Below, one piece after another: positions 35,814 to 45,093 of a DNA stretch of 64,000 bases. Origin of the DNA: CAZBRS01 sp964494475 (GTDB taxonomy: Bacteria > Myxococcota_A > UBA9042 > CAZBRS01); the NCBI GenBank assembly GCA_964494475.1, contig CAZBRS010000035.1:1-64000 (forward strand). The letters run 5' to 3'. Position 1 is the stretch's first letter, and each line of letters starts with the position of its first letter. The notes beneath the pieces are model-generated. The model was not told the origin of the DNA. It made no database searches and worked only from the letters and a program-made list of their open reading frames with translations. The translations under genes were made by a program, and so were the position numbers.

Positions 35814-37154
35814 TCAGAAGTAGCGCCGGACCAACTGGTCGGCGTAGGCCATGGCGTCTTCGACGCACTCGAAGCAGGCCAGCGAGCCCGCGTAGTACGT
35901 GTCGTTCCGGCCCTGGAGCGCCTCGAACTTCGTGTAGAAGCCCGCCTTCAGGGCGGCGCACGTGGCGTGGGGGAAGTAGCGCCACTGGCGCACGGCGAGA
36001 GGTTGACCGACCTTCACGTTCATGCGGGCCAGGGCGGCCTTGGCGCGCGCTGTGACCGTGGCCGCGTCGACGCCCGGCGCGGCGGCGGTGTAGACGTTGA
36101 GCACGCGCGTTCTCGGCCAGATGCGACCCAGGAAGATGGGTTCTCCGCTCGGAGGCAACTCGAAGGCCCCGTCGTTGACGAGGACGCTGTAGATGCCGGC
36201 GTCGATACCGCCCGGCACCCCGTCGGCCTCGAAGACCTGCGTGAAGTAGTTCTCGGCGACCACGCCCGCGAAGAGGTCGTGCTCTTCGTTCGTGAGGGCC
36301 AGGGGCACGCTCGTCAGGGTCTCGAGATCCTGCTTACAGGCCACGATGAGCGCATCGAAGCCCTCGCTGACCGCCCGGCCTTCTCCCACGCGCGAGCGGA
36401 TGCGGATGGGGCGGCGCGCTGCCACGTTGCGGTCGACGCGCAGCACGCGGCAGGAGGTGCGCACGTCCTCGAGGTCGCCCGCGATGGTCGCCAGGAGGCC
36501 GTGCATGCCCTTGACGATCTTGCGTGGCCACTTGGGGGGCTGCCCCAGGGACTCGACGCCGATCAGGTACATCGCGGTCGAGAAGTTGCCGAAGTTCAGG
36601 TACTTGAGCGCGTAGGCGGCGGGGATCGCCGAGAGCTCGCCGTAGCCGTAGCACGTGACGGGCAGGATCAGCAGGTCCTTCAGTTCCGAGAGCCCGTGGG
36701 CGTCGAGCCAGGCGCCGAACGGCTGGCACAGGTCGGTGTGTTCGAGGCCCCGGAAGCCGGCGTTTCCCACGTGTCCGTGGTGCAAAGCCAGCCTGGCTAC
36801 ATAGGTGAGCACTTCGGCGGCGAGCTTGACCTTGCTCTTGCCCTGGAGCAGCCAGTCGAGGTCGAACGCGCGGCCGTTGGCGCGATCGACCAGGTAGAAG
36901 GGCGCGATGGGCTCGGTCTCGAGGTCGTACCGTTCGAGGAAGTCGAAGACGTGGGTGTACGCCCAACTGAGCAGGGCGGCCCCCAGGTCGTAGGGGCGGC
37001 CATCGACCTCGAGGCCGGCGCAGAGGCCCCCTACAACCGACTGCGACTCGAACACGACGACGTCGTGCCCCTTCTGCTCGAGGTACCAGGCCGCCGAGAG
37101 GCCAGCCGCCCCGGCACCGAGGATCGCGACGCGCTTCTTTGGCTTTCGGGTCAT
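35814..37154 (-). CDS. FAD-dependent amine-oxidase-like oxidoreductase (second copy)
   Basis: Flavoprotein of 446 residues. FAD site VAILGAGAAGLSAAWYL and VVVFESQSVVGGLC at the N-terminus; a substrate region with the conserved VTCYGYGELSAIPAAYALKY; and an ending TYYAGSLACFECVEDAMAYA that parallels YYVGGMCKFELAERSAQ of the convergent copy. The two paralogues face each other with a single base between their stops. No signal peptide. Probably a cytoplasmic oxidoreductase with a lipophilic or amine substrate, unknown in detail. Confidence 0.87.
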   Translation of the reverse strand: MTRKPKKRVAILGAGAAGLSAAWYLEQKGHDVVVFESQSVVGGLCAGLEVDGRPYDLGAALLSWAYTHVFDFLERYDLETEPIAPFYLVDRANGRAFDLDWLLQGKSKVKLAAEVLTYVARLALHHGHVGNAGFRGLEHTDLCQPFGAWLDAHGLSELKDLLILPVTCYGYGELSAIPAAYALKYLNFGNFSTAMYLIGVESLGQPPKWPRKIVKGMHGLLATIAGDLEDVRTSCRVLRVDRNVAARRPIRIRSRVGEGRAVSEGFDALIVACKQDLETLTSVPLALTNEEHDLFAGVVAENYFTQVFEADGVPGGIDAGIYSVLVNDGAFELPPSGEPIFLGRIWPRTRVLNVYTAAAPGVDAATVTARAKAALARMNVKVGQPLAVRQWRYFPHATCAALKAGFYTKFEALQGRNDTYYAGSLACFECVEDAMAYADQLVRRYF

Positions 37155-37178
37155 GGCGGGGTCCGCTCCGGTGAAGGA

Positions 37179-38744
37179 TCAGGGGATCGTGAGCTCCTGC
37201 ACGAGCAGATCGTAGTCGTACTCTTCGTTCGTGATCGTCACCGTCCAGGTGCCCGACGGCACGCCTGACAGCTCGGCCGTCACCGTGAAGAAGCACTCGC
37301 AGAAGCACGGGTTGTAGGGCTGCTGGTGGAGCTCGTCGAGGCGCAGGGCGTGGTGGGCCTCGTCGATGGTGCCCCACACCTCGACCACGGCGCAGCAGTT
37401 CATCTTCAGGCCCTCGTGCTTCAGGAAGAGGGCCGAGCCCTCGACGGTGAGCGTGGCGATGCCGGCGCCGTCGTCGGCGACCGGCTGGCTCGCGGCGGGG
37501 GCTGGCGCTCCCTGGCACTCGCTCTGGGTGGCGGGTAGCAGCATGGCCTGGGCGCCGCAGTCGGCCGGGCAGTTGCACGCGTGCTCGAACGGCCCGCACT
37601 CGCCGTCGCCGCAGGGCAGGCACAGGTAGCAGGGGCACTTGGGGCACGAGCACGCGCCGTCGTCCATGAGGCCGCAGTCGTTCGAGGCGACCAGGCCCTC
37701 GCAGCACTTGCCCTCGGTGTCGAAGTCGAGGAAGCCGCCGCCGAGGCCCAGGCAGGCCTCGTACTGGGGTACGCAGCACAGCGCTCCCTCCTTGCAGCCG
37801 GCGTTGTCCACGACGTACTCGGCCATGCCGCCCTCGTTGCAGGTCTCGACGCAGGCACCGCCGGCCAGGGCGCAGAGATCGGGGGGCTCGTTCGTGCAAT
37901 CGGCGGGGCAGTTGCACGGGTTCTCGCCCAGGCCGCACTGCCCGTCGCCGCACGCCACGCACACGCTGGCGCCGTCGCACGACTGGCACGCGCCGTTCAG
38001 GTCGGGGGCGTCGCAGGGCACCTTGCCGAGCCCGGCGCAGCATTCGGGCGCGTTCGGGATCACGGCCGCGCTCCCGCCCTCGGGGACGCAGGGCACGGTG
38101 CACTGCCAGGCGCAGCGCCCGCCCAGGCAGGCCCACGCGCCGTCGCAGTCGTCGTGCGGGCCCGTGCAGTCGCCGGCGCCCTCCGGCGTGCACTCGGCGC
38201 ACAGATCGGCGACCAACTGCTGGCCGTTCTGCGGCCACTCGTAGTAGTCGCCCCCGATGCAGCCGAGGGCGCAGGAGGCCTCGCACGCGTACTCGATGAT
38301 GTCCTCGAGCGCGTCGTTCGGGCTGCAGAAGTGGTGAATGTGCCAGGTGGCCTGGATGACGCCGTCGACGCACGCGGCCGTGAAGCCGCACTGGAAGTCG
38401 GAGACCGCCTCGCACTGTTCGGGGTAGGGAGTGGGCGCCGGGCACGTCTCGTCGATCAGTTCGTGGGGCGCGTCCTCGAGAGGAACGTCCTCCGGCGGCA
38501 CGTCGGCGGGCGGCACGTCGGCGGGAACGTCCTCCGGCGGCACGTCGGCGGGCGGCGCGTCGGCGGGGACGTCGTCCGGGGGTACGTCGACGGGCGGCGC
38601 GTCGGCGGGGGCATCCGCGGTGGCGTCGGGGCCGATCGCGTCGGACTCTTCTCCGGAGGCCTCGCAGCCCGCCGTGAGCCCCGCGATCAGCAGGACCAGC
38701 CCCGCGAGCGTCAGGCGCCGCCGCGATGTCGTGGTGCTTCGCAT
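37179..38744 (-). CDS. Cys-rich lipoprotein with repeated Pro/Asp/Val linker
   Basis: Secreted lipoprotein, 521 residues. Lipobox TAGC after a Leu-rich signal; a GAGGAATTC ribosome site precedes the ATG. Residues about 45-100 are a repeat of the form PPEDVPADVPPADV, encoded by a 42-base tandem repeat. The body has about forty cysteines in modules: CGDGQCGLGENPCNCPADC and CGDGECGPFEHACNCPADC (the GDGxC..GE..CxCPxDC pattern of secreted deltaproteobacterial proteins), CCAGLG, CCVPQYE and CPKCPCYLCLPC. The C-terminal 100 residues are a beta-rich domain. No enzyme motif. Probably a disulfide-stabilised surface protein; function unknown. Confidence 0.82.
   Translation of the reverse strand: MRSTTTSRRRLTLAGLVLLIAGLTAGCEASGEESDAIGPDATADAPADAPPVDVPPDDVPADAPPADVPPEDVPADVPPADVPPEDVPLEDAPHELIDETCPAPTPYPEQCEAVSDFQCGFTAACVDGVIQATWHIHHFCSPNDALEDIIEYACEASCALGCIGGDYYEWPQNGQQLVADLCAECTPEGAGDCTGPHDDCDGAWACLGGRCAWQCTVPCVPEGGSAAVIPNAPECCAGLGKVPCDAPDLNGACQSCDGASVCVACGDGQCGLGENPCNCPADCTNEPPDLCALAGGACVETCNEGGMAEYVVDNAGCKEGALCCVPQYEACLGLGGGFLDFDTEGKCCEGLVASNDCGLMDDGACSCPKCPCYLCLPCGDGECGPFEHACNCPADCGAQAMLLPATQSECQGAPAPAASQPVADDGAGIATLTVEGSALFLKHEGLKMNCCAVVEVWGTIDEAHHALRLDELHQQPYNPCFCECFFTVTAELSGVPSGTWTVTITNEEYDYDLLVQELTIP
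38482..38607. repeat. Three tandem 42-base units in a lipoprotein linker
   Basis: Units begin near 38482, 38524 and 38566. The first two are nearly identical and the third has diverged. Each encodes 14 residues of Pro/Asp/Val/Ala linker in the Cys-rich lipoprotein. Unit number may vary between strains by slippage. Confidence 0.8.
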
Positions 38745-38794
38745 GAATTCCTCCCCCGTTCGTTCCTTCGTGCCCCCCCAGGGTAGCCAAGTCC

Positions 38795-39688
38795 TCATCC
38801 GTCGACCACCACGCGATTCTTGCCTGCGCGCTTGGCTTCGAACAGGCGCTTGTCGGCGCGCGCCAGCAGGTCTTCGGGGCGCTCGATGTCGGCGGTGAGC
38901 CCGGCCACGCCCACGCTGACGGTGGCGTGGATGCGCTGGCGATCGAACTCGATGGTCTGGGAGTCGATGCGCTCCTTGATGATCTCGGCGAAGCGCTCCA
39001 CCTCTTCGACGCGGGATTCGGGGATGACCACCACGAACTCGTCGCCGCCGTAGCGCCCCACCAGCTCTTCGCGGCGGATGCGGTCCTGGAAGGCCCGGGC
39101 CACCTGCTTCAGCACCAGATCGCCGGCCAGGTGCCCGTAGGTGTCGTTGATCTCCTTGAAGTTGTCGAGATCGACGAAGATCACGGACAGGTTGCGGCCG
39201 TGGCGGCGTGCGCGGCTGACCTCGCGGTCGAGGAACTCGAGCAGCGCGCGGCGGTTGTGCACGCCGGTCAGGCCGTCGAACACCATCATGCGGTAGATCT
39301 CTTCGAAGTACAGCGCCTCGAGCTGGTTTCCGGCCAGGTACTTGAAGATGGTGTCGCCCACCTGGATGTTGTCGCCGCTCGCGAGCAGGGCCTCGGTGAC
39401 GGGCTGGTCGTTCACCCACGTGCCGTTGGTCGAGTCGAGGTCGACCACCACCCAGCCCGAGTCGCGGTGCTCGATCATGGCGTGCCGCCGCGACACCGCG
39501 TCGGAGCCGATGGGCACGTCGGCGTCGATGCCCCGGCCGATGAGCGTGGGCGAGTGCTCGAGCACCAGGCGCCGGCCCAGGCGCGCCCCGTAGATCTCGA
39601 CCAGGCACTCGGCCGACTTGCGGCCTCGACCGGCGGCGATCTTCGCGGGCACCACGCGCGTGCGCTCGGTGGGCTTCGTAGGTACCAT
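38795..39688 (-). CDS. FHA-GGDEF diguanylate cyclase
   Basis: Cytoplasmic signalling protein of 297 residues. The FHA phosphothreonine-binding domain spans about residues 48-115 (LIGRGIDADVPI, SRRHAMI, DLDSTNGTWVN). The GGDEF domain follows, with FVDLDNFKEINDTYGH and the intact active site RYGGDEF (Gly214-Phe218), so c-di-GMP synthesis is expected. The inhibitory site nine residues before is RREE instead of RxxD, so product inhibition may be weakened. FHA input suggests control by a Ser/Thr kinase. Divergent from the bactofilin gene across 102 bases. A TATACT (complement of 39713-39718) may be its -10 box. Confidence 0.93.
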   Translation of the reverse strand: MVPTKPTERTRVVPAKIAAGRGRKSAECLVEIYGARLGRRLVLEHSPTLIGRGIDADVPIGSDAVSRRHAMIEHRDSGWVVVDLDSTNGTWVNDQPVTEALLASGDNIQVGDTIFKYLAGNQLEALYFEEIYRMMVFDGLTGVHNRRALLEFLDREVSRARRHGRNLSVIFVDLDNFKEINDTYGHLAGDLVLKQVARAFQDRIRREELVGRYGGDEFVVVIPESRVEEVERFAEIIKERIDSQTIEFDRQRIHATVSVGVAGLTADIERPEDLLARADKRLFEAKRAGKNRVVVDG

Positions 39689-39727
39689 GCGGACCTCGTT
39701 CGAATGGGTCGTAGTATACCAAACCGG

Positions 39728-39757
39728 TTGACGCTGCGCACGGCCATCCTCTATCAT
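39728..39757 (+). promoter_or_regulatory. Predicted sigma-70-type promoter of the bactofilin gene
   Basis: TTGACG (39728-39733), an 18-base spacer and TATCAT (39752-39757), 33 bases before the bactofilin ATG, which has a GGAGG ribosome site. One of the clearest promoter matches in the window. Confidence 0.6.
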
Positions 39758-39790
39758 CCCGCAGAACGCGCACGATCGGAGGCAAGCGCC

Positions 39791-40183
39791 ATGGCTGACC
39801 ACGAATCCCTGAACGCATTCCTTGGCAAGGGCAGCCACTTCGAGGGCAAGCTCACCTTCGAGGGCAAGGTCAAGATCGACGGCACGTTCGTCGGCGAGAT
39901 CTTCTCGGGCGACGTGCTCGTGCTCGGCGAGGGCGCCGACGTCAAGGCCGAGATCGACGTGGGCACCGCCATCATCCAGGGCAAGCTCACGGGTAACGTG
40001 CGGGCCCAGTCGGCCATCGAGCTGAAGGCTCCCGGCGAGGTCCGCGGCAACATCGAGGCCCCGGCCATCCAGATCGACAAGGGCGTGTACTTCGAGGGCG
40101 CCTGCAAGATGACGAAGCCCACGGCCTCGGCCGCGCGTCCCGCGCCGGCTCCGATGCCCGTTCGCAGCGACCTGGGGGTCTGA
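39791..40183 (+). CDS. Bactofilin (polymer-forming cytoskeletal protein)
   Basis: Small bactofilin of 130 residues. An N-terminal tail with FLGKGSHFEGKLTFEGKVKIDG leads into the right-handed beta-helix with its repeating short strands (GTFVGEIFSGDVLVLGEGA, VKAEIDVG, IIQGKLTGNVRAQ, IELKAPGEVRGNIEAP, IQIDKGVYFEG). A Pro/Ala tail follows. Bactofilins polymerise without nucleotide; known roles are cell shape, chromosome-organising scaffolds and motility in myxobacteria. Divergent from an FHA-GGDEF gene, suggesting shared regulation. Length is typical. Confidence 0.95.
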   Translation: MADHESLNAFLGKGSHFEGKLTFEGKVKIDGTFVGEIFSGDVLVLGEGADVKAEIDVGTAIIQGKLTGNVRAQSAIELKAPGEVRGNIEAPAIQIDKGVYFEGACKMTKPTASAARPAPAPMPVRSDLGV

Positions 40184-40209
40184 TCGGGCCGACCGACCCT
40201 CGGGGGCTC

Positions 40210-43200
40210 CTACTCCGCCCCTGCCGATACCCGGTGCAGAAGTCCGAGGGCCAGGTAATGGGCCGGCTCTTGACGACAGGTCTCGCCTTCGATGGCCTTC
40301 AGGTCTTCCCGCGCTGCGCCGTCCTGTTGTCGCGCGAGCTTCACCAGGGCGCGGGCCAGCAGCGCGCGGCAACGCAGGACCGAGCGGGGCTCGCCCAGGG
40401 CCGCGTAGGGTGACGCGACGAACGACGCTTCGTCGGCCAGCGCGTCGAGGCCATGATAGGAGGTCTCGAGGGCGAAGGTGACGAGCGCCCTCGGCCAGCC
40501 AGCCTGGCCGTCCGGGGCTTCCTTTGTCCTCGAAGCCCGTGCCGCCAGCGCGTCGAGGCCGGCCTTGGCCTCTTCGGCCTTCCCCGCGGTCCCCGCCAGC
40601 CGCCAGGCCCAGCCCAGCCGGCGCAGGATCGTGGAGTCGTCCATCCACCCTTCCTCGGTCCGGGCTTCTTCTTCGGCGTGGGCTTCTTCTTCGGCGTGGG
40701 CTTCCTGGTCAGCAAGGGCCTCGGCTTGTCTGACGGCGTGCGCCTCTTCCACGAGCAGGCCGAGCAGGACCTCCCGATCGGCGAGCCCGCCGCCCGCGGG
40801 GGCCGCGGCGCGCGACTCCAGGGCCGCCCGCGCGAGGTCGTCCTTCCCCGCGCCGAACGCCAGCAGCGCGCGGAGCGCCTCGCGTTCGGGCTCGACCGAG
40901 GGAACCAGGGAGGCGCGGTGCTCGAGCACCGCTCGCGCGTTGCCCTGTCCCCTGTCCCGCTCGGGGGAGGCGAGGTGCAAGCCGACCTCGGCGTCGACGA
41001 CGGACCAGTCGTCCTCCACGTCGAACGCGGTCTCGGTCTTCGAGTCCGGGGGCCTGACGCGTGCCCTTCGAGCTCCCTCGCGGGCTTCGCGCAAGCCGTC
41101 CAGCGCCGGGCGGACGAGGCCGCTGTCGCCCAGGCTGGCCAGGCGAATCGCGATCTCGGCGTCCTTGAGCGCGTTCTCCAGGACGACCTCGGGATCGTCG
41201 GCGATACCTCGCGCTTTCTGCAGGAGAGAGGAAGCCCTCAGGACCAACGCTCGCGAGGTCGCGAGACCACTGGAGACCTGCGCGCATTCGAGCAGCTGCG
41301 GGCCAGCGCCGGGCGACAGTTCGAGCAACCGCTCCGCGACGTCCAGCCCGGCCTCGATCGTGTCGGGTGCGCGGCAGAGGGTATGGAAGAGCAACCGGGC
41401 CCAGTCTTCGGAGGAGGCCGGGCCCTCGAGGCCCTCGCGTTGGCATCGATCCCCAGAGGGGGCCGTGCAGCCCGCTTCGAGGCCCCTCCGGAGCGTCACC
41501 CCGGCCTCGTCGTGACGGCCCGCCGCCAAGGCGGCGCCGACCTGCGCTCCCGTGATACGCAGGATCACGTCGGCCGGCCACGCGGGGGAGATGGTCTGGC
41601 GGATTCCGCGAGGGCGGGGGCCGTCGTCGTTGTCCGAGGCGGCCCAATCGTCGAGGAGCGTCGGAGGCAGGGCCCGGCAGAGGGACCCCAGCCAGTCCCC
41701 CTCCGTCTCGTCGCGCCGCGCCAGGGCTCGGCGTGCCGCGGCGGCTCCTATCCTGGCGGCGTCTTCCCGGGACCCCCCAGGGGCCTCCTTCGTTCCGGCG
41801 CGATCCGCGAAGGCCCAACAGGCCCGTTCGTCCAATCGCCGCAGCAGATGTGCGACCTGCTGGTGGAACGTGTCCGGAACTGGGTCGCGGCGCGCCGGCG
41901 AGGCGGTCGCGGTCGCGCGGACCGCCTTCTGGAGGGCGAGGAGTCGACCTTCCCCGAGGTCGTCCCCGCCCCGCGGGGCCCCGCCTTCCGACGAGGACGT
42001 CAGGGCCGCGATCATCTCTTCGTAGCGGACGATCGCGTCGTTCTGCAGGGCCGGTCCGCGGGCGCCCTGCTGCCACGACGCTCGCCAGGCCGCCAGGGCC
42101 ACCACGTCGAGGGCCCGACCGACCGGAGGCCCGCTCGCGGCGTGTCGGGCGGCGTGCTTCCCGATCAGGCGACGCGCCAGGTCGAGCACGGTCGGGAGGC
42201 CCGGCTCGGTCGAGATGGCGTCGAACAAGCTCTGGGGCAGCCAGCGAAGCTCGGTGGCCACGTCGTCCAACCCCAGGAATCGGCTACAGTCGCTCTCGTA
42301 GAGCGTTTCGATCGCGGCGACGACCTGCTCCGTCGCGCTCGTCGGGTCGGTGAGCGCTCGCGGCGGCAGTACGTCGCCTCCGTCTTTCCACACGTTTCCG
42401 GCTTCTCCGCTGTCGGCCACGTAGGCTCCGGGCTCCAGCGCGGGGTCGAGGCGAACTGCGATCAGGGGGACGACGACGCCCGTCCGACGCTCGGCCTCGC
42501 GGCGTACGAGGCGGCACGAGCCCTTCAGCGCGTCGTGGATGGTTCCCTTCGGATGCAGGAGGCGCCAGAGATCGGGGGCCAGGCGCAGCCGGACGCTGGC
42601 GGGGGGGGCCAGGACGTCGTCCTGCCCCTTGAAGAGCTCGTTCACGTCGGCCCCGGCTTCGTAGCGCGCGCGCGCCGTCGCGGACGGCCGCTCGAACCCG
42701 GGCAGGACCAGCGTGAACGGAACCAGGCTCGCCCGCGCCGGGCCCTTGCCGCCCCGCAACCGGGCCAGGATGGCCTCGCGCAAGCCCGCGACGTCCCCCA
42801 GGCGGTTCAGCTCGAACGCGACGTCGAGGGGACGTACCTTCCGCGCCCTGTCGACGAGCCACTCGACGGCGTAGGGGCTCACGAGCACCTCGGGGTGTTC
42901 GTCCAGGAGCCAGCGGACCAGGTTCTCCGCGTAGGCGCGCTCCCAGCTGACGACGGGGACGTCGGCCGCCGACCAGGCGGGGGTGAGGTGCCGCTCGATC
43001 AGGAGCCAGCGGTGGGTCGTTCCCTGGAGGATCGAGGTGTCGGGTTCGCTCCGAGCCCGCGCGAAGGCTTCGTCGGCCAGCTCTTGCAGGCCCTGCGGAG
43101 AGTCGTCCGAGACCGCCACGTAGCCTCGCGGCGGCGGTACGCGGCGTTCGACGCTGAGGCAGGGAGGGGCCTGCTCGCTCTCGCGGCTTCCCGGGCTCGG

Positions 43201-45093
43201 CTTCTCCGGGGGGCAGGTCTGCACCAGGAGGGTACCGGGCTTCAGGGTCCTGTCGATCGTGAGCTTCAGGTTGACGGGGATCGGGAGCCCCGTGCGGAAC
43301 GTGGTCGCGCGCGCGGCCTCGTGCCACCCGGCGAGGAACTCGGGCATGCGCGCGCGCAGGTCGGTGCTGGCGCGGACGTGCAGCGGCCACGGCTGATCGT
43401 TGGGGACCGGCTTCAACGCCGCCTGGTTCGATCGCGGGATGTCGACGTCCTCGGGCAGGGCGTCCTCGACCTCCGTCAGGAACTTGCGCAGGGTCGCCCT
43501 CGCGTCGGCCACCGCCTTCGTGCGGGCGTCGTCGCGACCGGGATCCTCTTCGATCTTCAGCCAAAGATACCCGGCGACGTTCTCGATCAGCGCCAGCGCG
43601 CGCTGCGGGTCCTTGGCGTCGCGGATCGCCTGGACCTTGCCCAGCGTTCGCTTGTATTCGGCGTCGGCGTCGGCGCGCTCCCGGGCGCGCTGGGCGAACC
43701 ACAGCAGGCCGAGGCCCACCAGCCCGGCGAGGCCGATGAGCACGACGAGGCCGATCAGGCGCCTGCGTTCCTGTTTCCTGACGAGCTCTTCGTGCTCCCG
43801 GCGACGCTCTTCGGCGGCCACCTGCTGCCGTTCGCGCTCGTCGTACTCGTCGAGCAGCCGCTGCACGCGGCGGGCGAGCACGCGCGTGAAGGCGTCGTGG
43901 ACCAGCTCGACCACCTGGCCCTGACCCGTGGTTCGGGCGCGCAGCACGTCGGCGTGCACCAGGCGGTCGATCACGCGTGCCGTGGCGTCGGGCGCGAGCC
44001 GGGCCACGCGCGCCACGTGGTCGGTGGACAGGGCGATCTTGCGGCCCGTGGGCGGCGCCAGCACCTGCAGCACGTGGGCCGTGTGCCGGCGTTGCTCATC
44101 GTCGAGCGCGGCCAGCAGGTCGGCGAAGAAGCGGTCGAGGATGCCCTCGACGCCCGAGGTCTGGCCCGGAGAGCGGAAGCGCTCGTACTCGGCCAGTGTG
44201 ACCACGCGGTCGCCATCGGGGCGCTCGGTCTCCCAAAGGGCCCGACACGTGATCTGCAGCACCGGCAGGTCGATGGGCAACTCGTCCGGAGAGCGGAGCG
44301 CGAGCGCGGGGTCGTCGGGGGCGACGGAGCCATCGGCGGCGCGGGGAACCTCGGCGTCGTCGCGCTTCGCGAGGTCACTGAGCAGCTGCACCACGAGCGC
44401 GGACTCCAGCGCGCCACCGGCGCACTGGGCGGGCCGCTCGAGCGCCTCGCGGGCGGCCTTGCCGCAGAGGGGGGCCAACCGGAAGCGGCCGGCCGTGCCG
44501 AGCGGGAGCAGGTCTTTGAGGTCGTCGAGGTGGGCCAGGAACTCTTCGCGCAGGGAGAGCACGATCGAGACGTCGAGGTCGCTGCGGACGACCGCGCCGA
44601 TCTCGGCGGCCAGGTGCCGCAGCGTCTGGTGGTCGCGGCGGTCGAGGGCCTCCTCGAACTGGTCGAGCACCAGCACCAGCGGCCTCTCGAGCACCGCCTG
44701 CGCCGCCTCGAGCGCGCGCTTCAGCCTCGTGGCGCGGCGGGGGCGCCCGTCGTCGGCGCGGGGCTCCTCGGCGGGCGTGACGGGGGGCGCGGGCCAGGCG
44801 CAGACGGCCGCCACCAGCGCCCGCACGGGGCGGGCCTCGCTCCAGCGGTCGTAGCGCAGCACGGCCAGCCCCTCGGCCTCGATGTCGGGCAGCACGCGCG
44901 CCTCGAGCAGCGAGGTCTTGCCCACGCCCGACGGGGCGAAGAGCACCGTCAGGCGGTTGGCCAGGATCGCGGCGGCCAGCAGTTGGGCGTCGTCGTCGCG
45001 GCCGAAGAAGAGATCGCGCTCGTGGCGCTGGAACGGGCGCAGGCCCACGTAGGGGTTGCGGTCGCCCGGCGTGCTCGTGACCCCGGGGCTCAT
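40210..45093 (-). CDS. nSTAND-type NTPase with transmembrane helix and FHIPEP-like repeats
   Basis: Large protein of 1627 residues, third in a conflict-system operon. nSTAND1 NTPase at residues about 14-400: NPYVGLRPF, FFGRDDD, Walker A APSGVGKTS (53-61) and Walker B LVLVLDQFEEAL. A winged-helix stretch follows, then one membrane helix (about 446-467). Two tandem segments, about 575-780 and 830-960, each carry the pattern VP-x-V/A...L-x-PG-x-Y/L of the FlhA/FHIPEP C-domain (IPVNLKLTIDRTLKPG; VPLIAVRLDPALEPGAY) and LVRWLLDEHPEVLVSPYAVEWL-like helices. The last 650 residues are alpha-helical, possibly TPR-like. STAND proteins oligomerise on sensing a trigger and activate partners; the ATGA overlap ties it to the caspase. 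The FHIPEP call is tentative. Confidence 0.82.
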   Translation of the reverse strand: MSPGVTSTPGDRNPYVGLRPFQRHERDLFFGRDDDAQLLAAAILANRLTVLFAPSGVGKTSLLEARVLPDIEAEGLAVLRYDRWSEARPVRALVAAVCAWPAPPVTPAEEPRADDGRPRRATRLKRALEAAQAVLERPLVLVLDQFEEALDRRDHQTLRHLAAEIGAVVRSDLDVSIVLSLREEFLAHLDDLKDLLPLGTAGRFRLAPLCGKAAREALERPAQCAGGALESALVVQLLSDLAKRDDAEVPRAADGSVAPDDPALALRSPDELPIDLPVLQITCRALWETERPDGDRVVTLAEYERFRSPGQTSGVEGILDRFFADLLAALDDEQRRHTAHVLQVLAPPTGRKIALSTDHVARVARLAPDATARVIDRLVHADVLRARTTGQGQVVELVHDAFTRVLARRVQRLLDEYDERERQQVAAEERRREHEELVRKQERRRLIGLVVLIGLAGLVGLGLLWFAQRARERADADAEYKRTLGKVQAIRDAKDPQRALALIENVAGYLWLKIEEDPGRDDARTKAVADARATLRKFLTEVEDALPEDVDIPRSNQAALKPVPNDQPWPLHVRASTDLRARMPEFLAGWHEAARATTFRTGLPIPVNLKLTIDRTLKPGTLLVQTCPPEKPSPGSRESEQAPPCLSVERRVPPPRGYVAVSDDSPQGLQELADEAFARARSEPDTSILQGTTHRWLLIERHLTPAWSAADVPVVSWERAYAENLVRWLLDEHPEVLVSPYAVEWLVDRARKVRPLDVAFELNRLGDVAGLREAILARLRGGKGPARASLVPFTLVLPGFERPSATARARYEAGADVNELFKGQDDVLAPPASVRLRLAPDLWRLLHPKGTIHDALKGSCRLVRREAERRTGVVVPLIAVRLDPALEPGAYVADSGEAGNVWKDGGDVLPPRALTDPTSATEQVVAAIETLYESDCSRFLGLDDVATELRWLPQSLFDAISTEPGLPTVLDLARRLIGKHAARHAASGPPVGRALDVVALAAWRASWQQGARGPALQNDAIVRYEEMIAALTSSSEGGAPRGGDDLGEGRLLALQKAVRATATASPARRDPVPDTFHQQVAHLLRRLDERACWAFADRAGTKEAPGGSREDAARIGAAAARRALARRDETEGDWLGSLCRALPPTLLDDWAASDNDDGPRPRGIRQTISPAWPADVILRITGAQVGAALAAGRHDEAGVTLRRGLEAGCTAPSGDRCQREGLEGPASSEDWARLLFHTLCRAPDTIEAGLDVAERLLELSPGAGPQLLECAQVSSGLATSRALVLRASSLLQKARGIADDPEVVLENALKDAEIAIRLASLGDSGLVRPALDGLREAREGARRARVRPPDSKTETAFDVEDDWSVVDAEVGLHLASPERDRGQGNARAVLEHRASLVPSVEPEREALRALLAFGAGKDDLARAALESRAAAPAGGGLADREVLLGLLVEEAHAVRQAEALADQEAHAEEEAHAEEEARTEEGWMDDSTILRRLGWAWRLAGTAGKAEEAKAGLDALAARASRTKEAPDGQAGWPRALVTFALETSYHGLDALADEASFVASPYAALGEPRSVLRCRALLARALVKLARQQDGAAREDLKAIEGETCRQEPAHYLALGLLHRVSAGAE
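40663..40698. repeat. Two perfect 18-base tandem units in the STAND gene
   Basis: GGCTTCTTCTTCGGCGTG occurs twice head to tail. In the protein it encodes a Glu/Ala/His stretch (EEAHAE repeats) near the C-terminus, likely a helix that grew by slippage. Confidence 0.75.

Noticed and set aside
38482..38607. CRISPR-like spaced repeats
   Set aside because: Units are adjacent without spacers, lie in a coding linker, and translate to a regular Pro/Asp/Val repeat.
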